Assembly: GCA_050486445.1 (NCBI GenBank)
Contig: JBJHDH010000013.1
Location: 10,161 to 74,160 of the forward strand
Reading direction: 5' to 3'
Length of the DNA stretch: 64,000 nucleotides
DNA from: Euryhalocaulis sp050486445
GTDB lineage: Bacteria > Pseudomonadota > Alphaproteobacteria > Caulobacterales > Maricaulaceae
Both the position numbers and the translations under genes were made by a program. The notes beneath the pieces were generated by a model that made no database searches, was not told the DNA's origin, and saw only the letters and a program-made list of their open reading frames with translations. The stretch's first letter is position 1. Every line of letters begins with the position of its first letter. Shown piece after piece: positions 52,085-59,790 of this stretch.

Positions 52085-52258
52085 TCAGATCGGCGGACGG
52101 CCACGCAGTGCGCTGGCCACGGCGCTCACCACAAGCAGAATCAGGAAGATCACGAACAGCACTTTTGCGATCGTCATGCTGACGCCGGCCACGCCGACAA
52201 AACCGAAATAGGCGGCGACCAGCGCCAAAATCAGAAATATTAAAGCCCAACCGAGCAT
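52085..52258 (-). CDS. DUF1328 small membrane protein
   Basis: A 57-residue hydrophobic protein with two membrane helices (MLGWALIFLILALVAAYFGF, AKVLFVIFLILLVVSAVAS), typical of DUF1328 (YtjA-like) proteins, which are commonly stress-induced. ATG 52258 is preceded by GGAGGTGGG; upstream in-frame starts would overlap that site. An EcfG-type promoter lies 63 bases upstream. Confidence 0.88.
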   Translation of the reverse strand: MLGWALIFLILALVAAYFGFVGVAGVSMTIAKVLFVIFLILLVVSAVASALRGRPPI

Positions 52259-52269
52259 TCCCACCTCCA

Positions 52270-52317
52270 TAGACAAACGGCGCGCGGTCAGCCCAAAAGG
52301 ACATGGCCGCGCGCCGT
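52270..52317 (-). terminator. sodB terminator hairpin overlapping the DUF1328 leader
   Basis: On the minus strand ACGGCGCGCGG (52317-52307) pairs perfectly with CCGCGCGCCGT (52287-52277), 19-base loop, followed by TTTGTCT. It lies 91 bases after the sodB stop, and the predicted start of the DUF1328 transcript falls within the first arm. Confidence 0.65.
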
Positions 52318-52320
52318 TTC

Positions 52321-52346
52321 AACGTGTCTGCCCGAAATGGGGTTCC
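52321..52346 (-). promoter_or_regulatory. EcfG-type promoter of the DUF1328 gene
   Basis: Minus strand GGAAC (52346-52342), 18 bases, GTT (52323-52321). The start codon is 63 bases downstream. Confidence 0.7.
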
Positions 52347-52407
52347 CGGAATTCGAGCCCGGAATTTACGTCTGCGATTCAGGTTCGCGTGGTCCAGGCC
52401 GCCAGAT

Positions 52408-53037
52408 TCAGGGGTGCGTCCAGCCGGCTCCGCCGGATTTAGCCGCTTCGTATTGCGAATTGGCCAGCGACCAGTTGAGCAGGCTGCCGGTTACCGCGCT
52501 CAGATACGCGGCGCGGTCATTGCGGCGGTCGACATAGTAGGCGTGCTCCCACACATCGACGAGCAGCAGCGGCAGTCCCGCTTCCGAAGGCAGCAGAATG
52601 CCTGCGTCATGTGTATCGCGAATCTCCAGCGAGCCGTCGCGGTTGGCGCACAGCCACACCCAGCCAGATGCGAAATGGCCGACGCCCTTGGCCTTGAACT
52701 GTTCCAGAAACTTTTCCATGCCGCCGAACGCGGAGTCGATGGCGCTTTTCAGCGCGGCCGACGGGTCTTCGGGATTGGGCGCCAGCGAATTCCAGTAGAA
52801 GGTGTGGTTCCAGGTCTGGGCGGCGTTGTTGAACAGGGCCTGGTTGTGGCTCTCAGCGGCGGCCTTCACCACGTCTTCGAGCGATTTGCCCTCAAGCGGT
52901 GTGCCGGAGATCAGCTCGTTGGTCTTGGTCACATAAGTGTTGTGATGTTTGCCGTGATGAAATTCCAGCGTCTCCGCCGAGATGTGCGGCGCCAGAGCCG
53001 ACTTGTCGTAAGGCAGGGCCGGCAACGTAAAACTCAT
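52408..53037 (-). CDS. sodB: Superoxide dismutase [Fe]
   Basis: A 209-residue Fe/Mn-type SOD. Metal ligands: His in FHHGKHHNTYV (near residue 27), His in TWNHTFYW (near 77), and Asp/His in DVWEHAYYVD (near 162-166). The FNNAAQTWNH Gln points to the iron form. Cytosolic. No signal peptide. Upstream gap of 89 bases shows no EcfG motif, so it appears separately regulated from its neighbours. Confidence 0.96.
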   Translation of the reverse strand: MSFTLPALPYDKSALAPHISAETLEFHHGKHHNTYVTKTNELISGTPLEGKSLEDVVKAAAESHNQALFNNAAQTWNHTFYWNSLAPNPEDPSAALKSAIDSAFGGMEKFLEQFKAKGVGHFASGWVWLCANRDGSLEIRDTHDAGILLPSEAGLPLLLVDVWEHAYYVDRRNDRAAYLSAVTGSLLNWSLANSQYEAAKSGGAGWTHP

Positions 53038-53126
53038 CTTCTGTCTCCCTCAATGATCGTCTCGGCTGCTGCGCTCTCACTGGACCGCCGCCGCCGCGAT
53101 GACAAGGCCCTGCCGGAAATCCGCCT

Positions 53127-53528
53127 TCAGGGTTGAAGGATTTTGCGCAGCAGAACCAGAAGTGCGCCGGAACGCGCCGCGCCGCTAAAGGCGCGGACCG
53201 CGAGACCCGGCCTGCGCCCCAGCAGAAAAGCCAGCGCAAAAATTCCGCCAAGAATGCCCGCGGGGTGTTCGCGGAACGCCGCTTCCGCGGCTTCGGAGAT
53301 GCTGTGGCCGGGCCGGCGCACGGCCGACCGCATCAGCAGCCGGGCAATCAGGAACAGTGCGATAGCCAGAATGGCGAACAGGCCTGCGGTCGCCAGCGCG
53401 CCCAGGATTGGCCCCCAATAAGAGGCAAGCCAGATCGTGCATGCGGCGGCCAGCAGGCCCACGCACGCCATCGCGCAGAGCAGCGCGCCGGCAATCAGAC
53501 CGGCAGATGGCAGCAGACGGCGGATCAA
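53127..53528 (-). CDS. YqjE/holin-like membrane protein
   Basis: A 133-residue protein with two N-terminal membrane helices (residues ~8-30 and ~36-64) and a third hydrophobic stretch (~92-105). The EAAFREHPAGILGGIFALAFLLGR segment resembles the C-terminal membrane motif of its neighbour, the YqjD-like protein. Arrangement YqjD-like then YqjE-like, with a four-base overlap, mirrors enterobacterial yqjDE. Function unproven; membrane or ribosome-associated stress role suggested by the family. Confidence 0.65.
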   Translation of the reverse strand: MIRRLLPSAGLIAGALLCAMACVGLLAAACTIWLASYWGPILGALATAGLFAILAIALFLIARLLMRSAVRRPGHSISEAAEAAFREHPAGILGGIFALAFLLGRRPGLAVRAFSGAARSGALLVLLRKILQP

Positions 53529-53794
53529 TTGCGCCCGAGAAGAAGAGCCAGGATGAAGCCGGTTCCCGCGGCGGCGGCCAGCGCGCCCAGCGGATGCTCC
53601 TTCACATAGCCTTCCAGATCGTCGCGGCGTTCGCGCGCGGCGCCCACAGCGGCGTCCTTAAGTTCGCTGGCCTCGGTTTTGGTAATCGTTTTCACGTCAT
53701 CGAACAATTGCTTGATATCCTTGCGGATGGCGTCGATATCCGCCTTCAGCGCTTCGGTGTCGTCCTTGTTGAGCAGTTTCGTGTCGGCGGGCAT
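53525..53794 (-). CDS. YqjD/ElaB-like (DUF883) protein
   Basis: An 89-residue protein: helical coiled-coil N-terminus (DDTEALKADIDAIRKDIKQLFDDVK), then VKEHPLGALAAAAGTGFILALLLGRN, the membrane anchor typical of ElaB/YqjD proteins. In E. coli these tail-anchored proteins bind ribosomes in stationary phase. Here an EcfG-type promoter is 52 bases upstream, consistent with stress control. Coupled to the YqjE-like gene. Confidence 0.85.
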   Translation of the reverse strand: MPADTKLLNKDDTEALKADIDAIRKDIKQLFDDVKTITKTEASELKDAAVGAARERRDDLEGYVKEHPLGALAAAAGTGFILALLLGRN

Positions 53795-53845
53795 GCATTG
53801 CGCTCCTGTTTCTGGATGACTGTGATGTGGATGGATACCCGGTTA

Positions 53846-53870
53846 AACCCGCATTTGGCGTTGACGTTCC
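53846..53870 (-). promoter_or_regulatory. EcfG-type promoter of the YqjD-like gene
   Basis: Minus strand GGAAC (53870-53866), 17 bases, GTT (53848-53846), followed by T. Start codon 52 bases downstream. Confidence 0.7.
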
Positions 53871-53893
53871 TCAAATTACGCTAGAGAGCGAAA

Positions 53894-54688
53894 TCAGGCG
53901 GCTGACGATTGCTGGCCGCGCGGATGGAAGAACAGCGCCTGTCCGATCGCGGCCTTTACCGTCTGCGGCAGGAACGGTTTGGTGATCAGGAACGCCGGTT
54001 CCGGCCGTTCCCCGGTCAGCAGGCGTTCCGGATAGGCAGTGATGAAAATCACCGGCGCATCGTGAGAGCCAAGAATGGCTTTCACCGCGTCAATGCCGGA
54101 CGAACCATCGGCGAGCTGAATATCCGCCAGCACTAATCCGGGAGGGTGTTCGCGCGCGGCCTGCACCGCCTCGTCCCGTGTGGTGGCGATGGCGGTGACA
54201 TTGTGGCCCAGCTCCTTCACCATGCTTTCGATATCCATGGCGATCACCGGTTCGTCCTCGATAATCAGCACGTCCGTGGCCAGCTCCGCCTCGATCTCGA
54301 TCTGGGCGCTGGCGACCAGTTCCTCCACCCCGGATTCCTCAGTGTCCAGAATCCGCGCCGCCTCCTTGTTGCTGAAGCCTTCCATGGCGGTCAGCAGCAG
54401 CGCCTGCCGGCTGGCGGGGGCCAGCTTCATCAGCCGGCCGGCCGGATGGTCGCCGGGTTCCGATCCGGGCTCGGGCTCCGGAGGCGAGGCCGACGCCCAG
54501 ATAGCGTGGAACAGGCGATACAGCGCCACGCGTGGCGGCAGATCGTCCTGTAGTTCGCGGTCGCCCGCCAGCAGCGCTTCCAGCGAGGCGCGCACATAGG
54601 CGTCCCCGCTGCGCTGTGAGCCGGTCAGCGCACGCGCATAACGGCGAAGATACGGAAGATGCGGCCCGAGATTATCGGCCAGACCCAT
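53894..54688 (-). CDS. phyR: General stress response anti-anti-sigma regulator PhyR
   Basis: A 264-residue PhyR. Residues 1-130 mimic an ECF sigma factor (LPYLRRYARALTGSQRSGD, LPPRVALYRLFHAIW, SRQALLLTAMEGFSNKEAA); residues 135-255 are a receiver domain (DVLIIEDEPVIAMDIESM, phospho-acceptor Asp in VLADIQLADGSSG, VIFITAYPERLL, FLITKPF). When phosphorylated it binds NepR and frees EcfG. Divergent from nepR-ecfG with a 230-base gap. Confidence 0.97.
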   Translation of the reverse strand: MGLADNLGPHLPYLRRYARALTGSQRSGDAYVRASLEALLAGDRELQDDLPPRVALYRLFHAIWASASPPEPEPGSEPGDHPAGRLMKLAPASRQALLLTAMEGFSNKEAARILDTEESGVEELVASAQIEIEAELATDVLIIEDEPVIAMDIESMVKELGHNVTAIATTRDEAVQAAREHPPGLVLADIQLADGSSGIDAVKAILGSHDAPVIFITAYPERLLTGERPEPAFLITKPFLPQTVKAAIGQALFFHPRGQQSSAA

Positions 54689-54918
54689 GCCTGGAACCTC
54701 CCCTTGTGATACCCCGTCAATGTCATCACGGGTTCGCCAGCGCGCGAAAGGCGCTCTGGCGAATGGATGTGTGGCCGTTTAACACACCTGGCAGGAAAAG
54801 GTTTCATTTTATGCGTCCGGCGGGGAACCTGCCGTCCCGGCAGGCATTATGCGCCTCCGGGACTTCGCGCGCAGAAGGCGGCCTGTGGAAGCCGGTCGCG
54901 GTAGGGGGAAAGGGCTTC

Positions 54919-55104
54919 ATGTCAGAAAAAGAACGAGAACGGCCGGCGCGGAACGGGGCTCGCGACAGTGAAGAAATTCGCGCACGCCAAAGCGGAATTG
55001 GCCGGCGTCTGCGCCAGATGTACGACGATGTGGTCAATGAGCCGGTCCCGGACGATTTTTCCGATCTGCTGGACCAGATCGAGCAGTCGAAATCAAAAAA
55101 ATGA
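54919..55104 (+). CDS. nepR: Anti-sigma factor NepR
   Basis: A 61-residue NepR with its two helices: IGRRLRQMYDDVVNEPVPDDFSDLLDQIEQS. It holds EcfG inactive until PhyR~P displaces it. ATG 54919 has GGGGAAAGGG upstream; the frame is open much further back but that stretch is not NepR-like. Overlaps the ecfG ATG by four bases. Confidence 0.95.
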   Translation: MSEKERERPARNGARDSEEIRARQSGIGRRLRQMYDDVVNEPVPDDFSDLLDQIEQSKSKK

Positions 55105-55742
55105 CCGGCGAGAAAAAGCGCGACCCATCTCTCGCCCGAAAGGGTGACGAAGCCTTCAAGGCGGAGTTAGTCGCGCAGATTCCTTATCTGCGTGCCTTCG
55201 GGCGCAGCCTGACCGGCAGCCGCGAGGCCGCCGACGACCTGGCGCAGGAGGCGTTGGTCAAGGCGTGGAACGCGCGCGACAGCTTTCAGCCCGGCACGAA
55301 TATGAAGGCCTGGACCTTCATGATCCTGCGCAACCATTTTTATTCTGAAAAGCGCCGTGCCTGGCGTCAGGCCGCCTGGGACGAGGAAAAGGCGGAGCGG
55401 AGCCTGACCGCCCCGGCCGATCAGGATTCGATCCTGGCTCTTGAAGACTTGCGCCGCGCGATGACGCGTCTGCCAGAGGAGCAGCGCGAGGCGCTGATCC
55501 TGGTCGGCGCCGGGGGCTTCGCCTACGAGGAAGCGGCGGAAATCTGCGGCTGCGCCGTCGGCACGATCAAAAGCCGGGTCAATCGCGCGCGCCGCGCGCT
55601 GGAATCCCTGATGCAGGAGGCGCGCAACGATCCGGATCGCCGTAAGAGCGCGCCCTCCGCCACCGAGGCGATGGACAGTATCCTGCGCGACGCCGACCGC
55701 TTGGCGGACAAGGCCGGCGTAAAGGTGAAAAAACGCGACTGA
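55101..55742 (+). CDS. ecfG: General stress sigma factor EcfG (ECF family)
   Basis: A 213-residue ECF sigma: region 2 (LVAQIPYLRAFGRSLTGSREAADDLAQEALVKAWN, MKAWTFMILRNHFYSEKRR) and region 4 (ALEDLRRAMTRLPEEQREALILVGAGGFAYEEAAEICGCAVGTIKSRVNRARRALE). The C-terminal ~40 residues are charged. It directs transcription from GGAAC-N-GTT promoters, several of which lie in this window. Translationally coupled to nepR. Confidence 0.97.
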   Translation: MTGEKKRDPSLARKGDEAFKAELVAQIPYLRAFGRSLTGSREAADDLAQEALVKAWNARDSFQPGTNMKAWTFMILRNHFYSEKRRAWRQAAWDEEKAERSLTAPADQDSILALEDLRRAMTRLPEEQREALILVGAGGFAYEEAAEICGCAVGTIKSRVNRARRALESLMQEARNDPDRRKSAPSATEAMDSILRDADRLADKAGVKVKKRD

Positions 55743-55767
55743 TCGGCAAAGCGGGGGGGGGCGAAGG

Positions 55768-55793
55768 GGAACCGTTCCGCGCGTCTGCCCGTT
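55768..55793 (+). promoter_or_regulatory. EcfG-type promoter of the entericidin gene
   Basis: GGAAC (55768-55772), 18 bases, GTT (55791-55793). The -10 is 37 bases ahead of ATG 55830, directly downstream of ecfG. Confidence 0.75.
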
Positions 55794-55829
55794 TGGCGCC
55801 TGATGCGTAAACTGCTTCAGGAGTTTTCC

Positions 55830-55967
55830 ATGAAGACGATCTTTTCCGTATTCGCCGCGTTTGCTCTGCTTGGCGCCGCGGCCTGCAATACTATATCGGG
55901 CGCCGGCCAGGATCTGGAAAGCGCTGGCGGCGCCATCAGCGACACTGCTGAGGAGGCCTCCAACTAG
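55830..55967 (+). CDS. Entericidin-like small lipoprotein
   Basis: A 45-residue lipoprotein: MKTIFSVFAAFALLGAAAC signal with lipobox, then NTISGAGQDLESAGGAISD, which is the EcnA/EcnB signature (NT..G.G.D...G..I). Mature peptide ~27 residues, membrane-anchored. AGGAG precedes the ATG. Entericidins are stress-induced lipoproteins linked to cell lysis or envelope remodelling; here an EcfG-type promoter fits that. The stop overlaps the phosphoesterase stop by four bases. Confidence 0.9.
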   Translation: MKTIFSVFAAFALLGAAACNTISGAGQDLESAGGAISDTAEEASN

Positions 55968-56809
55968 ATGGCTTTTCCGCCCTGCGGCGGCGCCGTCTCT
56001 TCCGGCGGGACAAGAGATGGTGTCCGTTCGCGGCGGGCCAGCGTATGTTCGGCCGCCTGTTCGAAGCGGTTTCCGCCGGCGTGAAATTCCCGGACGCGGA
56101 TCAGGTCTTTCTCCACGATGATTGCGTTGAAGCTGGCGGGCGTTCCGCGCAGCCGCCGCGACATGGCGGAGCCCGAGCCCACCGCCCAACTCAGTCCGTC
56201 GCCGAATGGCAGCGCCTCGACGAAGGGGGTGTGAAGATGGCCTGTCAGCACCAGGTCGACCCCGGACTCGGTCAGCAGCCGGCCCGCGACTTCGCCGCGG
56301 TGCGTGCGGCCGGTCAGCGGCGCGCCGGCGGGGGTTACCAGCGGATGATGGCACACCAGTGCGCGCGCATAGTCGGCGGGCGCCTCGCCCAGCGCCTCCG
56401 ATGCGATACGCAGCTCCTTCAGATCGACCACGCCCAGCGACCAGTTGAGACGCATCTGCACGCCGCGCGCGGTGTTCAGCGTGCGCGCCGCCAGCAGGCC
56501 GCCATGATAATGCTCTATCGTCCCTTCCGTCAGCCGCTTGTAATGGCGTGCGAACGGCGCGGCGATGCGGGCGAAGATATTGAGCAGCGGCGTGTCATGA
56601 TTGCCTGGCGCGATCAGTTTTGGTGCGGGCAGGCGAGTGAGAAACCGCGCGGCCGCCTCGAATTCTCCGCGCCTTCCCTTTTGCGTCAGATCGCCGCAAA
56701 CGGCGACAACGCAGGGACTCAGTTCCACGATCTTTTCTTCCAGCGCATCGATCAGCACCGGGTCTTCCGCGCCGAAATGCAGGTCAGATATCTGGACTAT
56801 CGCTGTCAT
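55964..56809 (-). CDS. Calcineurin-like metallophosphoesterase
   Basis: A 281-residue phosphoesterase with the dimetal motifs: DLHFG (DxH), GDLTQ (GDxx), GNHDT (GNH[DE]), VCHHPL and GHLHTP. Substrate unknown; families of this type act on nucleotides, phospholipids or UDP-diacylglucosamine. ATG 56809 overlaps the lipid-kinase stop by four bases; a longer frame back to 56995 only reads antisense of that gene. Likely co-transcribed with the lipid kinase from the divergent EcfG-type promoter. Confidence 0.9.
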   Translation of the reverse strand: MTAIVQISDLHFGAEDPVLIDALEEKIVELSPCVVAVCGDLTQKGRRGEFEAAARFLTRLPAPKLIAPGNHDTPLLNIFARIAAPFARHYKRLTEGTIEHYHGGLLAARTLNTARGVQMRLNWSLGVVDLKELRIASEALGEAPADYARALVCHHPLVTPAGAPLTGRTHRGEVAGRLLTESGVDLVLTGHLHTPFVEALPFGDGLSWAVGSGSAMSRRLRGTPASFNAIIVEKDLIRVREFHAGGNRFEQAAEHTLARRERTPSLVPPEETAPPQGGKAI

Positions 56810-57705
56810 GCGGCCACGGCGCGGCTTCCCGGCGGCGGCGCCATGACCGGAACCGCTTCCGGCGCATATTCCACGCGCACTTCTGTCGAAAGCTCGATCG
56901 GTTCGCCGTCCAGCACGCCGCACGGATCCTCGGGGTCCAGATGCAGGTCCAGCGCGCAGCCGCGCGCGACCTCCACCGCCGGATCGTCGCGCCATCGCTG
57001 CATCAGCACGCCCATGCCCAGCCGCACAACTTCCAGAAAGCCATTGGGGTCGACGCCGATGATTTCAAAACTGCGCCGTCCAGCGTCCTGCGATGGCGAA
57101 ATCACATGATCGAGCGAACCAATGGAGATCGCGAGGCTTTCCGCGTGCAGTTCCTCGCCGCCATCGACCCTGTAGGTCAGCGAATGGCCCAGTGCGCCGG
57201 CCAGCGCTGTTTGCGCTTCCGCCAGAACGGCGGGAATGTCCTCCAGTCCCTCGGCGGCGCGCACAGCCTCGCGCGCGCGCGCGATGTCAGGCGCCGAACC
57301 GAACAGGCCCTGAAGCAGGAACAGCCGGCCATTGGCGCGTCCTGCATCCAGCCGGCGCATACCGCAGCGCATCGCCAGACGGAGGCATTCGTCCGGTTCG
57401 CAGTCGCCATAAATCTGGCGCGACAGCAGGTTCATCGTGCCCCCGGGCAGCAGGATCACCGGCGCATCGGATTGATGCGCGTATTCGGCGGCGGCGCGCG
57501 CCGCGCCATCTCCGCCCAGCACAATCACCGCCTTGGGTTCACGCGCAAACGCGGCCCGCAGCGCCGTGTCCATCGCCGGGCCCTCGACCATTTCCAGAGA
57601 GTCCAGCGCACCGCCCGCTGCGTTTTGCAGCATCCCGCGCACGAAATCCGCGGATTTCGCCATTACATAGCCGGAATTGAGATTCACCACGGCGGCGTAG
57701 CTCAT
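56806..57705 (-). CDS. Diacylglycerol/lipid kinase family protein
   Basis: A 299-residue DAGK-catalytic-family protein: VVNLNSG at the start, VIVLGGDGAARAAAEYAHQSDAPVILLPGGTMNLLSRQIYG (GGDGT-like and PGGTMN motifs). The GGDG-A in place of GGDGT and the short C-terminal domain are typical of bacterial YegS-like kinases. It probably phosphorylates diacylglycerol or a sphingoid-type lipid. Operon with the downstream phosphoesterase; a symmetric EcfG-type promoter is 65 bases upstream. Confidence 0.87.
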   Translation of the reverse strand: MSYAAVVNLNSGYVMAKSADFVRGMLQNAAGGALDSLEMVEGPAMDTALRAAFAREPKAVIVLGGDGAARAAAEYAHQSDAPVILLPGGTMNLLSRQIYGDCEPDECLRLAMRCGMRRLDAGRANGRLFLLQGLFGSAPDIARAREAVRAAEGLEDIPAVLAEAQTALAGALGHSLTYRVDGGEELHAESLAISIGSLDHVISPSQDAGRRSFEIIGVDPNGFLEVVRLGMGVLMQRWRDDPAVEVARGCALDLHLDPEDPCGVLDGEPIELSTEVRVEYAPEAVPVMAPPPGSRAVAA

Positions 57706-57767
57706 CGCCGTGTCTCGTGCGCGGGTACGGATGTCATGCCCTCACTCCCGGGGAATCCCTGAAACGG

Positions 57768-57794
57768 GGAACGCCGGGACTCGCAACGGGTTCC
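57768..57794. promoter_or_regulatory. Symmetric, bidirectional EcfG-type promoter
   Basis: GGAAC-N17-GTTCC spans 57768-57794. Read on plus it is GGAAC-N17-GTT toward the extensin-like gene (ATG 24 bases from the -10); read on minus it is again GGAAC-N17-GTT toward the lipid-kinase gene (65 bases). Confidence 0.65.
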
Positions 57795-57815
57795 GGGGGC
57801 GGAAAGGAGACGCGG

Positions 57816-58511
57816 ATGAACCTGATCCGGGCCATAGCGGGGTATCTTGCCTTCACTCTGGGTGTGGGCCTGGCGGTGCTTGTGATCATGTCGCTGCCGC
57901 CGGAGCAGACGCCCTGGGGCGAGCTGACGCTGGATCAGCCCATTGGTCCATTCACCGACATGAAGCTGGCGCGGCTGAATAATCGTGAAGACAACTGCCG
58001 CATCCTTCTGGAGGATTCCGAGCTCACCTTTACCCCTTTGCCGGACGAGCAGTTTTCCGAAAACTGCGGCTTCCGCAATGTGGTGAACCTGGAGCAGTCC
58101 GTGACGCCCTATTCGGCGCCGGTTCGCATCACCTGTCCGGTCGCGGCGTCGCTCTATCTGTGGGAGCGTGACATTCTGCAACCCGCGGCGGAGCGCCATT
58201 TCGGTTCCGCTGTCGCGCAGATTGAACATTACGGCTCCTATAGCTGCCGGCGCGTCAATCATGCCGGAACTGGCCGTTTCAGCGAGCATGCCCAGGCCAA
58301 CGCTATCGACATTGCCGGCTTCCGGCTGGAGGACGGGCGCACGGTGCGCGTCGCCGGAGGCTGGGACAGCGAGGGTCCATCCGGGCTGTTCCTGCGCGAG
58401 GTGCGCGATGGCGCCTGCCGCACCTTCCGGGCCGTGCTCAGCCCCGATTATAACGCAGCGCATGCCGACCATTTCCATTTTGACATGGGCCGGTTCAGCA
58501 TCTGCCGCTGA
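57816..58511 (+). CDS. Extensin-like/M15-type carboxypeptidase domain protein
   Basis: A 231-residue protein with an N-terminal membrane anchor or signal (residues ~5-27) and an extensin-like C-terminal domain: YSCRRVNHAGTGRFSEHAQANAIDIAGF and HADHFHFDM supply the H-x-x-A-x-A-x-D and HxH metal residues of D-Ala-D-Ala-type peptidases. Six conserved Cys suggest disulphides. Likely acts on peptidoglycan in the periplasm. ATG 57816 has GGAAAGGAGA upstream. Placed on the stress promoter. Confidence 0.87.
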   Translation: MNLIRAIAGYLAFTLGVGLAVLVIMSLPPEQTPWGELTLDQPIGPFTDMKLARLNNREDNCRILLEDSELTFTPLPDEQFSENCGFRNVVNLEQSVTPYSAPVRITCPVAASLYLWERDILQPAAERHFGSAVAQIEHYGSYSCRRVNHAGTGRFSEHAQANAIDIAGFRLEDGRTVRVAGGWDSEGPSGLFLREVRDGACRTFRAVLSPDYNAAHADHFHFDMGRFSICR

Positions 58512-58577
58512 GGATTTTCGCTGGTCACGCTCCCCGGGTAGCTTGACCCGCACGCGCCGTGGCGGGCATTTCGCGCC

Positions 58578-59654
58578 ATGCGCACAGAGGATTTCGATTT
58601 CGACCTGCCGGAGGACCGGATCGCCTTGCGTCCGGTCCGGCCGCGCGACGCCGCGCGCCTTCTGGTCGTGCGTGGCAAGGCCGGGCCGCTGGAGGATCGG
58701 ATGGTGCGCCAGTTGCCGGAGCTGCTGCGCCCCGGCGATCTGCTGGTGTTCAACGACTCCCGCGTGATCCACGCCGCCCTCAGCGGCGAGCGGCCAGGCC
58801 GTGATGGCGGGGCGCCGGTGCGGATCGAGGCGAACCTGCACGCACGTGCAGGCGCGGATGGCTGGCGCGCGTTTCTGCGCCCGGCCAAACGTGTGCGCGT
58901 CGGCGATGTGGTGCGCTTCAACGGCCTGGACGCGGCGGTGGAGGAAAAAGGCGAGGGCGGCGAGGCGTTGTTGCGCTTCGCGTTGTCCGGCGCCGGACTG
59001 GACGCGGCGCTGGAGCGTATCGGCGCGCCACCGTTGCCGCCATATATCGCGCGACGCCGCCCGCCCGACGCGGCGGATGAAACAGATTATCAGACCATCT
59101 ATGCCGATACGCCCGGTTCGGTCGCCGCGCCCACGGCCGGGCTGCATTTCACGCCGGGTCTATTACAGGCGCTGGAGGATTGCGGCGTGCGGCAGGCGCG
59201 CGTCACGCTGCATGTCGGGGCGGGCACATTTCTGCCCATCGCGACGCCGGAGATTTCCGGCCACCAGATGCATTCCGAGCAATATGAGATTTCAGAGGAA
59301 ACGGCCGATGCGGTGAATGCCGCGCTGGACGAGGGCCGCCGCGTTATCCCCGTCGGCACCACGGCGCTGCGCACGCTGGAGGCGGCAAGCGCTGCCGGAG
59401 GAGGGGCGAAGAGGCGCGTGCGCTCCGGCCCCGGCGCGACAGACATTTACATCACGCCCGGCTATCGCTTCCGGGTCGCGGGCGGGCTGCTGACCAATTT
59501 TCATCTGCCGTGCTCGACCCTGTTTGTGCTGGTCAGCGCATTCAGCGGGCGGGCGCGGATGCAGCAGGCCTATGCCCACGCCATCGCACAGGGCTACCGC
59601 TTTTACTCCTATGGCGACGCCTGTTTGCTGCTGCCGGAGGGCGCCGCCGGTTAA
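58578..59654 (+). CDS. queA: S-adenosylmethionine:tRNA ribosyltransferase-isomerase
   Basis: A 358-residue QueA converting preQ1 at tRNA position 34 to epoxyqueuosine. Landmarks: DLPEDRIALRPV, LLVFNDSRVI, GGRR-like P-P-Y-I-A-R-R-R-P-P, YQTIYA, GSVAAPTAGLHFT, TLHVGAGTFLPI and TNFHLPCSTLFVLVSAF. The usual partner tgt does not follow directly. 66 bases after the extensin-like gene. Confidence 0.96.
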   Translation: MRTEDFDFDLPEDRIALRPVRPRDAARLLVVRGKAGPLEDRMVRQLPELLRPGDLLVFNDSRVIHAALSGERPGRDGGAPVRIEANLHARAGADGWRAFLRPAKRVRVGDVVRFNGLDAAVEEKGEGGEALLRFALSGAGLDAALERIGAPPLPPYIARRRPPDAADETDYQTIYADTPGSVAAPTAGLHFTPGLLQALEDCGVRQARVTLHVGAGTFLPIATPEISGHQMHSEQYEISEETADAVNAALDEGRRVIPVGTTALRTLEAASAAGGGAKRRVRSGPGATDIYITPGYRFRVAGGLLTNFHLPCSTLFVLVSAFSGRARMQQAYAHAIAQGYRFYSYGDACLLLPEGAAG

Positions 59655-59790
59655 CGGCAACTGAACCGTAATTCATTACAAATGCAACAGAAATTGAACC
59701 CAAATCCGCTGATTCGGCGTTGAAGCATGCGGATTGGCGGAAATCCGTCTTAGGTATCTGGTTTGAAGGGCAAAAAGCAGGGTTGCAGCA

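Noticed and set aside
51051..52322. 423-codon minus-strand frame across the ppi end and the terminator region
   Set aside because: Overlaps the ppi gene antisense, the strong terminator, an EcfG-type promoter and the DUF1328 gene; no domain.
54781..54805. GAAAC-N17-GTT on the minus strand upstream of phyR
   Set aside because: One mismatch in the -35 (GAAAC for GGAAC) and a long leader; not strong enough to list as an EcfG promoter although autoregulation is plausible.
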